Below are positions 7,043 through 15,457 of a stretch of 32,436 bases of DNA, one piece after another. The translations under genes were made by a program, and so were the position numbers. Source of the stretch: Thermoanaerobaculia bacterium. Its GTDB lineage: Bacteria; Acidobacteriota; Thermoanaerobaculia; Multivoradales; JAHEKO01. A model generated the notes under the pieces. That model had not been told where the DNA came from, made no database searches, and saw nothing but the letters and a program-made list of their open reading frames with translations. The stretch's first letter is position 1. The number at the start of each line of letters is the position of its first letter. The stretch spans positions 1-32,436 of the forward strand of contig CAMYLC010000071.1 in assembly GCA_947259195.1 (NCBI GenBank). The letters run 5' to 3'.

Positions 7043-7915
7043 ATGGATTGTCCGATACTTCTTGGTGGTTCATGGAAGGGTGGTCACTCAGCAACTGCTT
7101 TGACTATCGAGAGCCAGCGGCGTCCCAGCCTGCTTCTGGTCGATGCCCTCAACCTGATCCGGCGGGTCTACGCGGCTCAGCCGGGCGAGGACGGACCGGA
7201 GAGGGCGGAGGGTGCGAAGACTTCGAGCGTGCAGTCGCTTCGCCGTGGCCTGCGCGAATGCGCGCCGACGCACGCCGTGTGCGTGTTCGATGGCGACGGC
7301 CAAAGCTGGCGTCATGAGCTTCATCCCGACTACAAAGCCGGACATGCTCCGATGCCCGATGCGCTGGAATCTGCCCTCGAAGGGTACCGTGAGGCCTTCC
7401 GGGAGATCGGTGTCGCATCACTGATGCGGCCCCGACTTGAAGCGGACGATGTCATCGCGACGATCTCCTGTAAGGCGATCGCGGCTGGTGCCTCGGCGAC
7501 TATCCTGTCGACCGACAAGATTTTCCTCGCGCTGCTGCCTCGAGGTGTCCGGGTGCGGGATCACTTCAAGGGAGATGACTTCTCTGCGCAGGACGTGGTC
7601 AAGAAGTTCGGCGTCCGGCCGGAGCAGCTGGTCGACTTCCTGGCGCTTGCCGGTGACCGCGGTAATGGCATCAACGGCGTACCCGGCATCGGTCCCAAGA
7701 GCGCCAGCGAGCTCCTGTCTCGATTTGAGACGTTGGAGGATGTGCTGCAGGCGATGGATGATCTGGAGGGCAAGCTCGGTGAGCGACTGCGCGTCCACGC
7801 GACTACGGCACGCCTCTGCCACACGGTGATCAGTCTTCGCACCGATCTCGAGCTCGGTACGAATATGAGCGAGCTGCGCTTCCTACCGACAGACGTGCAA
7901 GGACGCACCAACTAG
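7043..7915 (+). CDS. xni: Flap endonuclease Xni-like 5'-3' exonuclease
   Basis: The protein belongs to the FEN/5'-3' exonuclease family and is closest in pattern to E. coli Xni (ExoIX). Xni-type motifs appear in order: LLLVDALNLIRRVYA (D34), THAVCVFDGDG (D83), WRHELHPDYKAGHAPMPDAL, EADD (133-136), ILSTDK (D158), LVDFLALAGDR (D205) and the helix-three-turn-helix VPGIGPKSASELL (213-225). These enzymes cut 5' flaps or bind branched DNA during repair or lagging-strand processing. At 290 residues it is longer than the about 250 typical of Xni. The extra length is an N-terminal extension, so the true start may be the TTG at 7100, which gives 271 residues; neither start has a convincing ribosome site. 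It stands alone on the plus strand. Confidence 0.85.
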   Translation: MDCPILLGGSWKGGHSATALTIESQRRPSLLLVDALNLIRRVYAAQPGEDGPERAEGAKTSSVQSLRRGLRECAPTHAVCVFDGDGQSWRHELHPDYKAGHAPMPDALESALEGYREAFREIGVASLMRPRLEADDVIATISCKAIAAGASATILSTDKIFLALLPRGVRVRDHFKGDDFSAQDVVKKFGVRPEQLVDFLALAGDRGNGINGVPGIGPKSASELLSRFETLEDVLQAMDDLEGKLGERLRVHATTARLCHTVISLRTDLELGTNMSELRFLPTDVQGRTN

Positions 7916-8529
7916 CATCGCTCTCTCAAATAGCTTGAGTCTCTTCGGTCGCCGGCACCAGCAGCGGCGAACGGTACCTAGCGACCATCCGAAAAGGAAC
8001 GCCAGTCAACCACGGGTTTCTGCGATGGGGTGATATTAGAGCTTGGAGCGAGCCACAAAAGACCAGGGGAGTGGGTCACCGGCTTCAGTCTCTGGATGAT
8101 GGGGCCGGCGAGGATTCGCCGCTTGCTGCGGCCTCGTGACGGTCATGTGAGTGCGCATTGTTCAGCAACCAGAATCTCAAGAAAGAGTACCAGCGCCTTC
8201 CGGGCTTCATACACTGCACCCCTTCCTGCCACTCCGTGCTCGAATAGCGTTGCGGTTTGAGTATCGCACTTCTCATGGTCGGCCGAACTGGGCAAAGTGG
8301 CATTGAGGAGCAGGCATGGCAGAAGCACCCACTCCCCCGGCGTCGGCGTTCTTGCTGCTTTCGAAGGCGGTCTCGCCGCTGTTACCGCGTGCCGCGGCGC
8401 GACCGTCTCACCGGCGAATGGCTTGTGTGTACAGTCCTCGCACAATGCCCAGACGCCGTTCCCGATGCCGCTTAGAAGTTCTGGCGACGTTTGTCGTGCT
8501 TGCGATCGGTCTTGCGGGCCTTCATCTCC
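7916..8529. other. Roughly 600-base region without a supported gene
   Basis: No frame on either strand gives a protein I can place. A long minus-strand frame (8799-8143) crosses the serine-hydrolase remnant and the start of the next gene antisense and is best read as a GC-rich shadow. The region probably contains decayed sequence upstream of the hydrolase remnant. No tRNA or clear hairpin was seen. Confidence 0.35.
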
Positions 8530-8667
8530 GCTATCGGCCACTTTGGGCAGTTCATCTACGTGTCTCCACAACACGATGCCGTGATTGTGCAGAATGGCCC
8601 GGATCGGGGAGACTGGGGCGATCGCGACTGGACTGAGCTGTTCTATTCTTTGGCCGAGCGTTTGTGA
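8530..8667 (+). pseudogene. C-terminal remnant of a beta-lactamase-fold serine hydrolase
   Basis: The plus-strand frame ending at TGA 8665-8667 reads AIGHFGQFIYVSPQHDAVIV and QNGPDRGDWGDRDWTELFYS. This is the characteristic end of class-C-like serine hydrolases, where GHFGQ stands for the HxG/KTG box and the GDW..W..LFY helix is last. An in-frame TAG near 8472 and the absence of any SxxK or YxN upstream show that the catalytic part is gone. It lies 40 bases before an intact paralogue-type gene, so a former tandem copy is likely. The family identity is clear; the extent of the remnant is approximate. Confidence 0.6.
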
Positions 8668-8707
8668 GTCTGCTTTCCTGGCCGAAGTCTGTAGAGAGGG
8701 AACGAGA

Positions 8708-10081
8708 ATGAGATATGGGCTCTGGTACGTGCTCGTGGTCGCCTTGGCGCTGCCCGTCAATGCGACGGAGTCCCCGATCGAGACCCGGATCGACGCCATT
8801 GTGGCTCCCTACCTTGCGGCGGGGGATTTCATGGGTGTCGTTGCCTTGCAGCGTGAAGGCGGGGAGGCATTGGTCCTGCCCTACGGACTCGCGAGCGTCG
8901 AGTTGAACGTGCCTCACCAGGTCAACGACATCTTCATGATCGGCTCGGTGTCAAAGCAGTTCACCGCGGCCGCCATCCTGTTGCTCGAGGAAGCAGGGGC
9001 GCTCAGCACTGCCGACACGCTGGCCAAACATCTGCCGGGCTTTCCCCATGGCGGAGCAGTCACGATCGAACAGCTTCTCACTCACACCTCTGGCATCACC
9101 GACATCTACTCGCTGGAGCGCTTTGGCGTGACCGCCGGCAGGGAAGGCGAATTCGAGGAGGTCGTCGGTGATCTCGGTCGAGAAGAGTTGACCTTCAAGC
9201 CTGGGTCCGGCTACGCCTACAGCAATGGAGGCTACGCACTCCTGGCAGCCGTGATCGAACGGACTTCGGGAGTTGGTTACGGTGACTTCCTCAGGAGCCG
9301 ATTCCTCGAGCCCCTGGAGATGTCGCAGACCGCGCACGACGGCCCGTCTGCGGCCGTCGAGGACCGGGTTCCGGGCTACGACCCCTGGGGGCGAGCCGGA
9401 CTGAGTCCTGCCCTTCCGGCGTCGGCCGCCTTCACGACGGGTTCGGGCTCTCTCTGGTCGTCGGCGAGAGATCTCTTGAAGTGGAGCGCGTCGCTTCACG
9501 GAGGCCGAGTCCTGAGCGAAGAGTCCTATGACAAGCTCACGCAGGACCACGGGCACGGGTACGGATACGGAGTCAGCGTGTTCCAGAGATTCGGGCGCGA
9601 CGTCATCGGCCACGACGGGCGCGTGGCCGGGTACTCGAGTGACCTTGCACGATACCTGGAGGAACGCGTGACGATCGTCATCTTGGGCAATGTGCAATCT
9701 GTTGCTCGGGATGAGATCCGTCGGCTGGTGGCGGCTGCCGTATTTGGTGAGGAATCCGCGATCCCCGAGGCCCGGGACCTGCTCGACCCTTCGCCCACTT
9801 CACTCGAGGAGCTGGTCGGTGTCTACTCGTTCGGGCCTGGTTTCGAAGTCTCGATCACCGAGTCGGCCGGCCGGCTCCTGGCTCGCGCGAATCAAGGTGG
9901 CCACTCGGAGCTCGTCCCCACAGCCGGCGGTGACTGGTTCTCCCGAATGCTCTATGCAACGGTCCGTTTTGGCCGTGACCAGGAGGGGACTGTCGACCGA
10001 CTGATCTGGGGAAGCGGGGAAGGCGCGCCCGTCGGGCGCAAGATCCGCTCGCAGTCGGTGCTGAAGCCGTCCTCGCCGTAG
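8708..10081 (+). CDS. Secreted serine hydrolase, beta-lactamase/DD-peptidase family (class C-like)
   Basis: This 457-residue protein has a signal peptide (LWYVLVVALALPVNA, cleaved at about residue 19). The active-site motifs are complete: S80-VS-K83 in IGSVSKQF, Y171-S-N173 in YAYSNGGY, and H302-D-G304 in IGHDGRVAGYSS. The catalytic domain is followed by a C-terminal beta domain of about 100 residues (LEELVGVYSFGPGFEV onward), as in Pab87/EstB-like members. Such enzymes hydrolyse peptides, D-amino-acid derivatives or esters rather than acting mainly as resistance enzymes; the substrate cannot be told from sequence. I chose the ATG at 8708 because GAGGGA precedes it and the signal peptide starts there. 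A second member follows at 10293 and a dead remnant precedes, so this is a local expansion of the family. Confidence 0.9.
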   Translation: MRYGLWYVLVVALALPVNATESPIETRIDAIVAPYLAAGDFMGVVALQREGGEALVLPYGLASVELNVPHQVNDIFMIGSVSKQFTAAAILLLEEAGALSTADTLAKHLPGFPHGGAVTIEQLLTHTSGITDIYSLERFGVTAGREGEFEEVVGDLGREELTFKPGSGYAYSNGGYALLAAVIERTSGVGYGDFLRSRFLEPLEMSQTAHDGPSAAVEDRVPGYDPWGRAGLSPALPASAAFTTGSGSLWSSARDLLKWSASLHGGRVLSEESYDKLTQDHGHGYGYGVSVFQRFGRDVIGHDGRVAGYSSDLARYLEERVTIVILGNVQSVARDEIRRLVAAAVFGEESAIPEARDLLDPSPTSLEELVGVYSFGPGFEVSITESAGRLLARANQGGHSELVPTAGGDWFSRMLYATVRFGRDQEGTVDRLIWGSGEGAPVGRKIRSQSVLKPSSP

Positions 10082-10292
10082 AGAAACCCGTAGGCGACGA
10101 AGAAGGGGACTTACTGGCTGAAGAGAAACCCGCCCGGGAGCTCAACGCGGACCCGGTCGAAGATCTCGCGCGCCGTCGCCACGTCGCCTGAAAACAGGGC
10201 CTGCTCCATTGGCATGGGCCGCCTACCTGGGCGGATGCGTTAACCTCGGCGAGGTTCAGTCAGTGGCCTTGCCCATGACGCCGGAGGTGCAG

Positions 10293-12872
10293 ATGCTAGC
10301 GAAGGTTTCAACTTGTGGTCTCGCGTTCTTGCTTTCAGCAAGCGCCATGGCTGCTGAAGCCAGCACTGGCACCGAGACGGAGTCGCCGTCGCTCGAGCAG
10401 CGGGTGGATCGCTACCTTCAGCCGTACATCGATATCGGCCACCTCTCCGGGACGCTCCTGATCGCTCGAAACGGCAATGTCCTGTACGAAAGGTCGTTCG
10501 GCCTGGCAAATCGAGAGCACCGCATCTCCAACACGCCTCGAACGCGATTCGGCATCGGCTCGGTCAACAAGCCGATGACCATTGTGATCTTGGCCCGCTT
10601 GCTGGAGGAGGAGAAGCTGGCGCTCACCGACAAGCTCGAGAAGTTCCTGCCCGAGTTTCCGAGCGCCGGCGAGATCTCCGTCGACGATCTTCTCAACCAC
10701 AGTTCCGGAATTCCCCACCGGGTCACCGATCCACTCGACGAGACGCGGCCGCAGACGCCCCAGAGCATGGTCGAGTTGGCGGCTCGGAGGGAGCTGGTGT
10801 TCGAGCCAGGCGCCGATAGCGTCTACAGCTCCGCGGGATTCTCGGTTCTCGCCCGGGTGCTCGAGCTGGCCGGTGGGAAGCCCTACGCGGAGTTGCTCAC
10901 GAACCACGTGCTGGGTCCCACTGGCATGGAGGACACCTCGGATGCCGGTACTCGCGCGATCCTGGAGCGGCGTGCGTCGAGCTACTTCTTCGACACCGGT
11001 GGGCTGCTCAACGCACCACCCTCGGACATCTCGTACCTGGTTGGTGCCGGATCGGTTTTCTCGACGCCGCGGGATCTGTTGGCGATGCAAAGAGCCCTTC
11101 TCGCCGGAAAGCTCGGGAAGAGAGCGCAGGAAGCACTGGTGCGCGAAAGCGGCAACCTGAGTTGGAACGGTCTGGCGAACGGCTATCGTGCCTTCGCCGA
11201 CTATGACTCGGCGACAGGTGTCAGCGTCGTCGTGGCGAGCAACCTGACCTCGGGTGCGCTCGACAAGATTCGCGCCGCGCTGCCCAAGATCGCAGTGGGA
11301 GAGGAAGTCCCCACACCGGCTCCGATCAAAGCAACGGCGGCGGACGTTGACCCTGGGATTCTGGAGAGCTATCAGGGCGCCTACGAACTGCGTCCCGGAA
11401 GGAACCTCGAACTAAGCGTCGTCGACGGGCGAGTACAGATGAACGACTGGCTGTTGATACCCACCTCGGAGACGACGCTCTTCTCACCCCAGGACTACGC
11501 AGAGATCGAAATGGTGTTCGACGAGAGCGGCGAGGTTACGCGGCTCGACTGGACGACGGGCGGTCGGACCTATCCATTGCCGAAGGTCGGACCGCCGCCC
11601 TCTACCGGATCGATCGGCGGAACAGGAGCCGTCGATTCCTTCATTGCTCCTTTCACCGACCTGGCGATGTTCGACGGCACCGTGGTCGTCGATTTTGGGG
11701 GCAAGATCCTCTATGAGAGGTCCCTCGGGTTCGCCAACTACGAGCACGGCGTGCGGCATGACTCCGATACGAAGTTCCGCATCGCTTCGGTCTCCAAGAC
11801 CCTCACCGACGCCGCCGTCGCGGTCTTGATCCAGCGCGGCGTGCTGAGTCTCGAGACGCCGGTAGCACAATATCTTCCGGCCTTCCCCGCCGCCGAAGAA
11901 ATCACGATCGGCCATCTGCTGAACCATCAGTCCGGAATTGCCCATACCAATGATCAGCCCTGGGGCGACGGCGCAACCTCTTTCTCGCTCGACGAGCACG
12001 TCCGGCGACTCGCCGCTCTGCCGCTCGACTTCGAGCCGGGAACAGACCGGAGCTACAGCAACGGTGCCTATGCGGTCGCAGCCAAGATCCTGGAGATCGC
12101 CGGCAGCGGTTCTTTCGACGAGGTGATGCGCGACCTGGTGTTCGAACCGCTCGGGATGCACGATACCGGTCACATAGCTGACGCTCGCCTGCCGATTCCC
12201 GGAATGGCTACAGGCTACGAGCCTGGGCCCAGACCCGGCGAGCGGCGCCACTCGCGGTTCTACGCAGTCGAAACACGTCCGGGGGGTGGATCGCTCTATT
12301 CGACGGCGGGAGATCTTCTACGCTTCGCGCGCGGCGTTTTCCGTGAGGGCTTTCTCGACGAGAGGCTACTGCGAACCGTCCTCGGCGCCGATGAGAGTCC
12401 CTTTCTTGCCCAGGGTCGTTCCCCGGGGTTTGTAGCCAAGTTGCTTTACGATCAGGAGCGAGACGTCATCGTGGTGAGCCTGGCGAACAATTATGCGGTT
12501 GCCGCAGACTGGGCAGCGACGATCGCTGATCTTGCGACGGGTGCGGTAACGGAATCACCCTGGCCGGAGATCCGGCAAGCCGCAGAGCCGGTAGCGGCGA
12601 ACGATTCGCGTCTCGGGCGCTATCGCGACTCTCGCGGCGGCGCAGCACTGAGGGTCGAGCGCAACGAGCACGGCGAGATGGTGCTGATCGAGACGTCGGA
12701 GGGCACTGTAGCTGCGGGTCTCGTTCCTCTCGATGACGGCGCTTTCCTGCGGCCCATCTACTTTCAGCGATGCGAGCAAGAGGCTCATACGCGAGTGGTG
12801 ACCTGCCGGATCCTGTCCGGAGATCCGAGATACACGAGCGAGTGGATGCGAGTGAGCGAGGGGGAGGAGTGA
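10293..12872 (+). CDS. Two-domain serine hydrolase (tandem beta-lactamase folds in one chain)
   Basis: The protein has 859 residues, with start at the ATG at 10293 after GGAGG (10283-10287) and signal peptide ending ASAMA-AEA. The first beta-lactamase-type domain (about 34-370) has S90-VN-K93 but reads Y178-S-S180 where YxN is expected. A C-terminal beta domain (about 374-470) follows. The second catalytic domain (about 485-770) has S499-VS-K502 and intact Y588-S-N590, followed by another beta domain. Neither copy shows a clear HxG/KTG box; the places are filled by NGLANGYRAF and QGRSPGFVAK. One unit may therefore bind substrate rather than cut it. Each domain is similar in size to the single-domain neighbour, which suggests internal duplication. 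Reaction and substrate are unknown. Likely periplasmic. Confidence 0.85.
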   Translation: MLAKVSTCGLAFLLSASAMAAEASTGTETESPSLEQRVDRYLQPYIDIGHLSGTLLIARNGNVLYERSFGLANREHRISNTPRTRFGIGSVNKPMTIVILARLLEEEKLALTDKLEKFLPEFPSAGEISVDDLLNHSSGIPHRVTDPLDETRPQTPQSMVELAARRELVFEPGADSVYSSAGFSVLARVLELAGGKPYAELLTNHVLGPTGMEDTSDAGTRAILERRASSYFFDTGGLLNAPPSDISYLVGAGSVFSTPRDLLAMQRALLAGKLGKRAQEALVRESGNLSWNGLANGYRAFADYDSATGVSVVVASNLTSGALDKIRAALPKIAVGEEVPTPAPIKATAADVDPGILESYQGAYELRPGRNLELSVVDGRVQMNDWLLIPTSETTLFSPQDYAEIEMVFDESGEVTRLDWTTGGRTYPLPKVGPPPSTGSIGGTGAVDSFIAPFTDLAMFDGTVVVDFGGKILYERSLGFANYEHGVRHDSDTKFRIASVSKTLTDAAVAVLIQRGVLSLETPVAQYLPAFPAAEEITIGHLLNHQSGIAHTNDQPWGDGATSFSLDEHVRRLAALPLDFEPGTDRSYSNGAYAVAAKILEIAGSGSFDEVMRDLVFEPLGMHDTGHIADARLPIPGMATGYEPGPRPGERRHSRFYAVETRPGGGSLYSTAGDLLRFARGVFREGFLDERLLRTVLGADESPFLAQGRSPGFVAKLLYDQERDVIVVSLANNYAVAADWAATIADLATGAVTESPWPEIRQAAEPVAANDSRLGRYRDSRGGAALRVERNEHGEMVLIETSEGTVAAGLVPLDDGAFLRPIYFQRCEQEAHTRVVTCRILSGDPRYTSEWMRVSEGEE

Positions 12873-12928
12873 ATAGAGATCGCCTCTCGACGTTGAGCGG
12901 CGGCGCCTTCGGCCGGAGAGGTTCTTTC

Positions 12929-13552
12929 ATGACGGTAACGCGATTCGCCACGACTGCCTCCCTGGCTCTGGGTCTGGTCTTCTCGGCTCCGGTCCTGCCG
13001 GGCGAAGGCGCTCCTGCCTGACTTGTCGAGCCGCCGCCCTCGGTAGCCGAGCACCGTGGCGGCCGCGTCTTCACCGGCGAGGGTTTCCTTGAAGCGGCAC
13101 TGTGCGTTGAGGGCGCTACGATCGTAGCCTGCAGAGACAAGGCCGGATCTGTCGTGGATCTCGAGGGCGGGTTCATCATCCCACCCTTCGCGGATGCGCA
13201 CACCCACCACTTCGACGGCTTGGTCGCCGGCGCCGAAAAGCGCTTCTTTGAGCCCGCGCGCCTCCTGCGCCTGGCGACTACTCATACCGCACGGTTGATC
13301 TTCCCCAACCGCAGAGTCGCCTGCCTCGAGCTTGGCTGCGAGGCGAGCTTCTTGGTACTCGAAGGGGACCCGCTGGAGGACTTTTCGCGGATTCGGGCCT
13401 TCCGACTCCGAGTCAAGGACGGCGAGCCACTCGCGGCGGAGGAGATCCATGCCAAAGTCGAGCCGCAGGCGTGGCGGGTGAATTACAGGGCCAAAGGAGC
13501 CGATCCAAACCTCTCCCGTCGCCTGACAGTATCCGCGCCCATTCTCAAGTGA
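12929..13552 (+). pseudogene. Amidohydrolase with in-frame stop and deleted catalytic core
   Basis: The reading begins with a good Shine-Dalgarno (GGAGAG) and a signal peptide (SLALGLVFSAPVLPGEGAPA), then meets TGA at 13019-13021. The same frame continues with GGRVFTGEGFLEAALCVEGA, then GGFIIPPFADAHTHHFDG, the N-terminal beta sandwich and HxH metal motif of exported amidohydrolases. It jumps directly to the C-terminal part (LLRLATTHTARLIFPNRRVA, then ASFLVLEGDPLEDFSRIR). The TIM-barrel core with the other metal ligands, normally about 200 or more residues, is missing in frame. With one stop and one large deletion it cannot be an active enzyme. A short protein from the GTG at 13154 is formally open but would lack a fold. 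Confidence 0.65.
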
Positions 13553-13604
13553 GGCCCAGCGTCGTGAACCGGGATCTGGCGCTGCCTCCGGGCGGAGGAT
13601 TCGA

Positions 13605-13706
13605 CAATTGATCGGTCTGTCTGCCGGGGCTCAAGTCGCGCTGGATGTTGCACTCGAGATTCCTCACCGTGTCCGGCGCCTCGTTCTGGCTTCTCCCTTG
13701 GGTGCT
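13605..13706 (+). pseudogene. Alpha/beta-hydrolase nucleophile-elbow fragment
   Basis: About 33 codons read LIGLSAGAQVALDVALEIPH and RVRRLVLASPLGAH. This fits the nucleophile elbow (G-x-S-x-G as GLSAG) and the following helix and strand of alpha/beta hydrolases. Nothing before or after in this frame fits the family. Part of it overlaps, in another frame, the membrane-protein frame at 13645-13872, so a junction of two decayed genes lies here. Confidence 0.35.
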
Positions 13707-13872
13707 CATCGTGGTCTTCGCCCTACTGGCCGGAAGATCGTTGGCGAAGCGCCTGGGTACGAGGCCGCGGTTACTCCAAGCGCTCCTTCTTCTGCTCGTG
13801 ATGATCCTCGTCTCGCGCATCATGTACCAGACGTTCATGTTTGTTTACATCAACTTCGTCGACCCGACCTGA
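13645..13872 (+). CDS. Small two-helix membrane protein, uncertain
   Basis: This open frame of 75 codons has two strongly hydrophobic segments, FWLLPWVLIVVFALLAG and ALLLLLVMILVSRIMY, separated by a basic loop (RSLAKRLGTRPR), and ends YINFVDPT. The last about 65 residues look like a genuine small membrane protein. The first codons overlap the hydrolase fragment in another frame, so the true start is unclear; a GTG at about 13672 is possible. No family recognised and no clear ribosome site. It may be a fragment. Confidence 0.35.
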   Translation: MLHSRFLTVSGASFWLLPWVLIVVFALLAGRSLAKRLGTRPRLLQALLLLLVMILVSRIMYQTFMFVYINFVDPT

Positions 13873-14067
13873 GTCGACTCGGTGGCGGAAGTCTGGAGCG
13901 GGCAGTTGGAGGAACCGGACGAGCTAGAAGGGCCCAGCTGGGGTGCCACTCTCGAGAGTCTCAGACCTGACGCGGACTGGAAGGTACAGGCTCCTTTCAA
14001 ATGCTGATAGCCTACCGCTCCGGTTCGACTTGACCAGCTGGGATATTGAAGGAGTTCGATCCACCTC

Positions 14068-15453
14068 GTGCCCAGGTCTACTCTCGCCTTCCGTTGCGCG
14101 ACCGCGCTGCTTCTGACGTCGTTTCTCGCCTGCGGCGAGCCCGCCGAGCAAGACACGAGCGTCCAACCTACGCCTCTCGTCGAAGCAGTCGAGGCTCGAT
14201 TCGGAGCGATTCCCCTGGAAGAGACGATGCCAGGGCTGGTGCGAGCTCGCAATCAGGTGACGATCCGCCCCGAAGTTGCTGGTCGGATCGTCGAAGTTTC
14301 GGCGCGGATCGGTGAGGCGGTCGAGCGCGGCACGGTTCTCGTCCGACTGGACGACGTCGAGGCGCGCGAGCGGCTTCGACAAGCCGAAGCCGATGTGCGC
14401 CTAGCCGAAGCTACGACTGTCGCGGCCAGAGCCCGGGTCACCGAGCTCGAGGCACGCGCAGCCCGCACTCGCTCTCTTGCAGACCAGGAGCTCGTCAGCG
14501 CGCAGGAGTTGGAATCGCTCGAGGCGCAGCTCGATGCACTTCGGGCGAGCGCCGACGAGGCCGCGGCACGCGTCCAGCAGAAGCTGGCGGCCGTCGAGGA
14601 AAGGCGATCTGCACTGGCCAAGACCGTGGTGCGGGCGCCGGTGGCGGGGGTGCTTGGCGAGCGCCGTGCGGAAGTGGGGATGCTGGTCGATTCCTCGACA
14701 GTCCTTTTCATAGTGGGCGATCTCGACGAGCTCATCGTCGAGGTGAACCTGACGGAAGGCATGCTCGAAAGGGTCGAAAAAGGCCAGCCTGTAATCATCG
14801 AAACTCGCGAGACGGCAGCCGAACCGGTGCGCGCAGAGCTGTCGCGAATCTCGCCATTTCTCGCTGAGGAGAGCTTCACCACCCTGGCCGAGATCGACGT
14901 GGACAACCGTGCGAGGCGACTTCGGCCCGGGATGTTCGTCACCGTGCGGATCCTCGTCGGCCAGAGCCGGCAGGCCACCCTGGTGCCGGTAAGCGCCGTC
15001 TGGGAGAACCCGACCTCGGGCGAGCGCGGCGTCTTCGTGATCGAGGAGACTTCGAGTCCCGGAGTGTCGTCCGGGATCACCCAGGTCGCCGACGACGAGT
15101 CGCACCAGGTCGGGTTCCGACAGGTCGAGGTGCTGGCCCAGGGGCGAGGTGTGGCGGGGGTGATCGGAATCGAAGAAGGAGCGTGGGTCGTGACGATTGG
15201 GCAGCATCTCTTGGCGGCCGAGTCACGAGTCGCGCCGGAGGCGGAGCGCGCCATCAAGGCACGGCTTCGACCGGTCTCCTGGGAGCGAGTTCTGGATCTC
15301 CAGAATCTGCAAGACGAAGATCTTCTCGAGGACTTCCTCGACAAGCAGCGCACGGTGGCGGCAGCCCTCGGAGCCGAAATCCCGCCGAGCGAGGACGAAG
15401 TGAACCGCGTGCTCGAGGAGGCGGCAACCAGGGCGGTGAAACCGAGAGGATGA
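14068..15453 (+). CDS. RND efflux periplasmic adaptor (membrane fusion protein)
   Basis: The 461-residue adaptor links an inner-membrane RND pump to an outer-membrane channel. It starts with a signal peptide ending in a lipobox-like Cys (LLLTSFLACGE), so it is probably a lipoprotein. The barrel-sandwich (lipoyl-like) half-motifs are VTIRPEVAGRIVEVSARIGE near residue 65 and VVRAPVAGVLGERRAEVG near residue 190. Between them is a long Ala/Glu/Arg-rich coiled-coil hairpin (about 97-180). The beta-barrel and membrane-proximal parts follow, including LRPGMFVTVRI. The C-terminus carries an extra about 60-residue charged helical tail. The GTG start at 14068 has AAGGAG 13 bases before it, a long spacing. 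The pump gene begins 4 bases after its stop, so the two are co-transcribed. No outer-membrane factor gene is adjacent. Confidence 0.9.
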   Translation: MPRSTLAFRCATALLLTSFLACGEPAEQDTSVQPTPLVEAVEARFGAIPLEETMPGLVRARNQVTIRPEVAGRIVEVSARIGEAVERGTVLVRLDDVEARERLRQAEADVRLAEATTVAARARVTELEARAARTRSLADQELVSAQELESLEAQLDALRASADEAAARVQQKLAAVEERRSALAKTVVRAPVAGVLGERRAEVGMLVDSSTVLFIVGDLDELIVEVNLTEGMLERVEKGQPVIIETRETAAEPVRAELSRISPFLAEESFTTLAEIDVDNRARRLRPGMFVTVRILVGQSRQATLVPVSAVWENPTSGERGVFVIEETSSPGVSSGITQVADDESHQVGFRQVEVLAQGRGVAGVIGIEEGAWVVTIGQHLLAAESRVAPEAERAIKARLRPVSWERVLDLQNLQDEDLLEDFLDKQRTVAAALGAEIPPSEDEVNRVLEEAATRAVKPRG

Positions 15454-15457
15454 TCGG

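Noticed and set aside
10111..10215. 34-codon minus-strand frame (EQALFSGDVATAREIFDRVR) between the two serine hydrolases.
   Set aside because: It looks protein-like and may be the tail of a lost gene, but it is too short and has no ribosome site or known family.
13019..13021. TGA in the amidohydrolase frame as a possible selenocysteine codon.
   Set aside because: It lies just after the signal peptide, not at a catalytic site. No SECIS-like hairpin was seen, and the catalytic core is deleted anyway.
13873..14004. Plus-strand frame continuing after the TGA of the small membrane protein (WSGQLEEPDELEGPSWGATL...).
   Set aside because: Considered as stop read-through or a separate small gene. 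There is no start with a ribosome site and no family. It is likely another gene tail.
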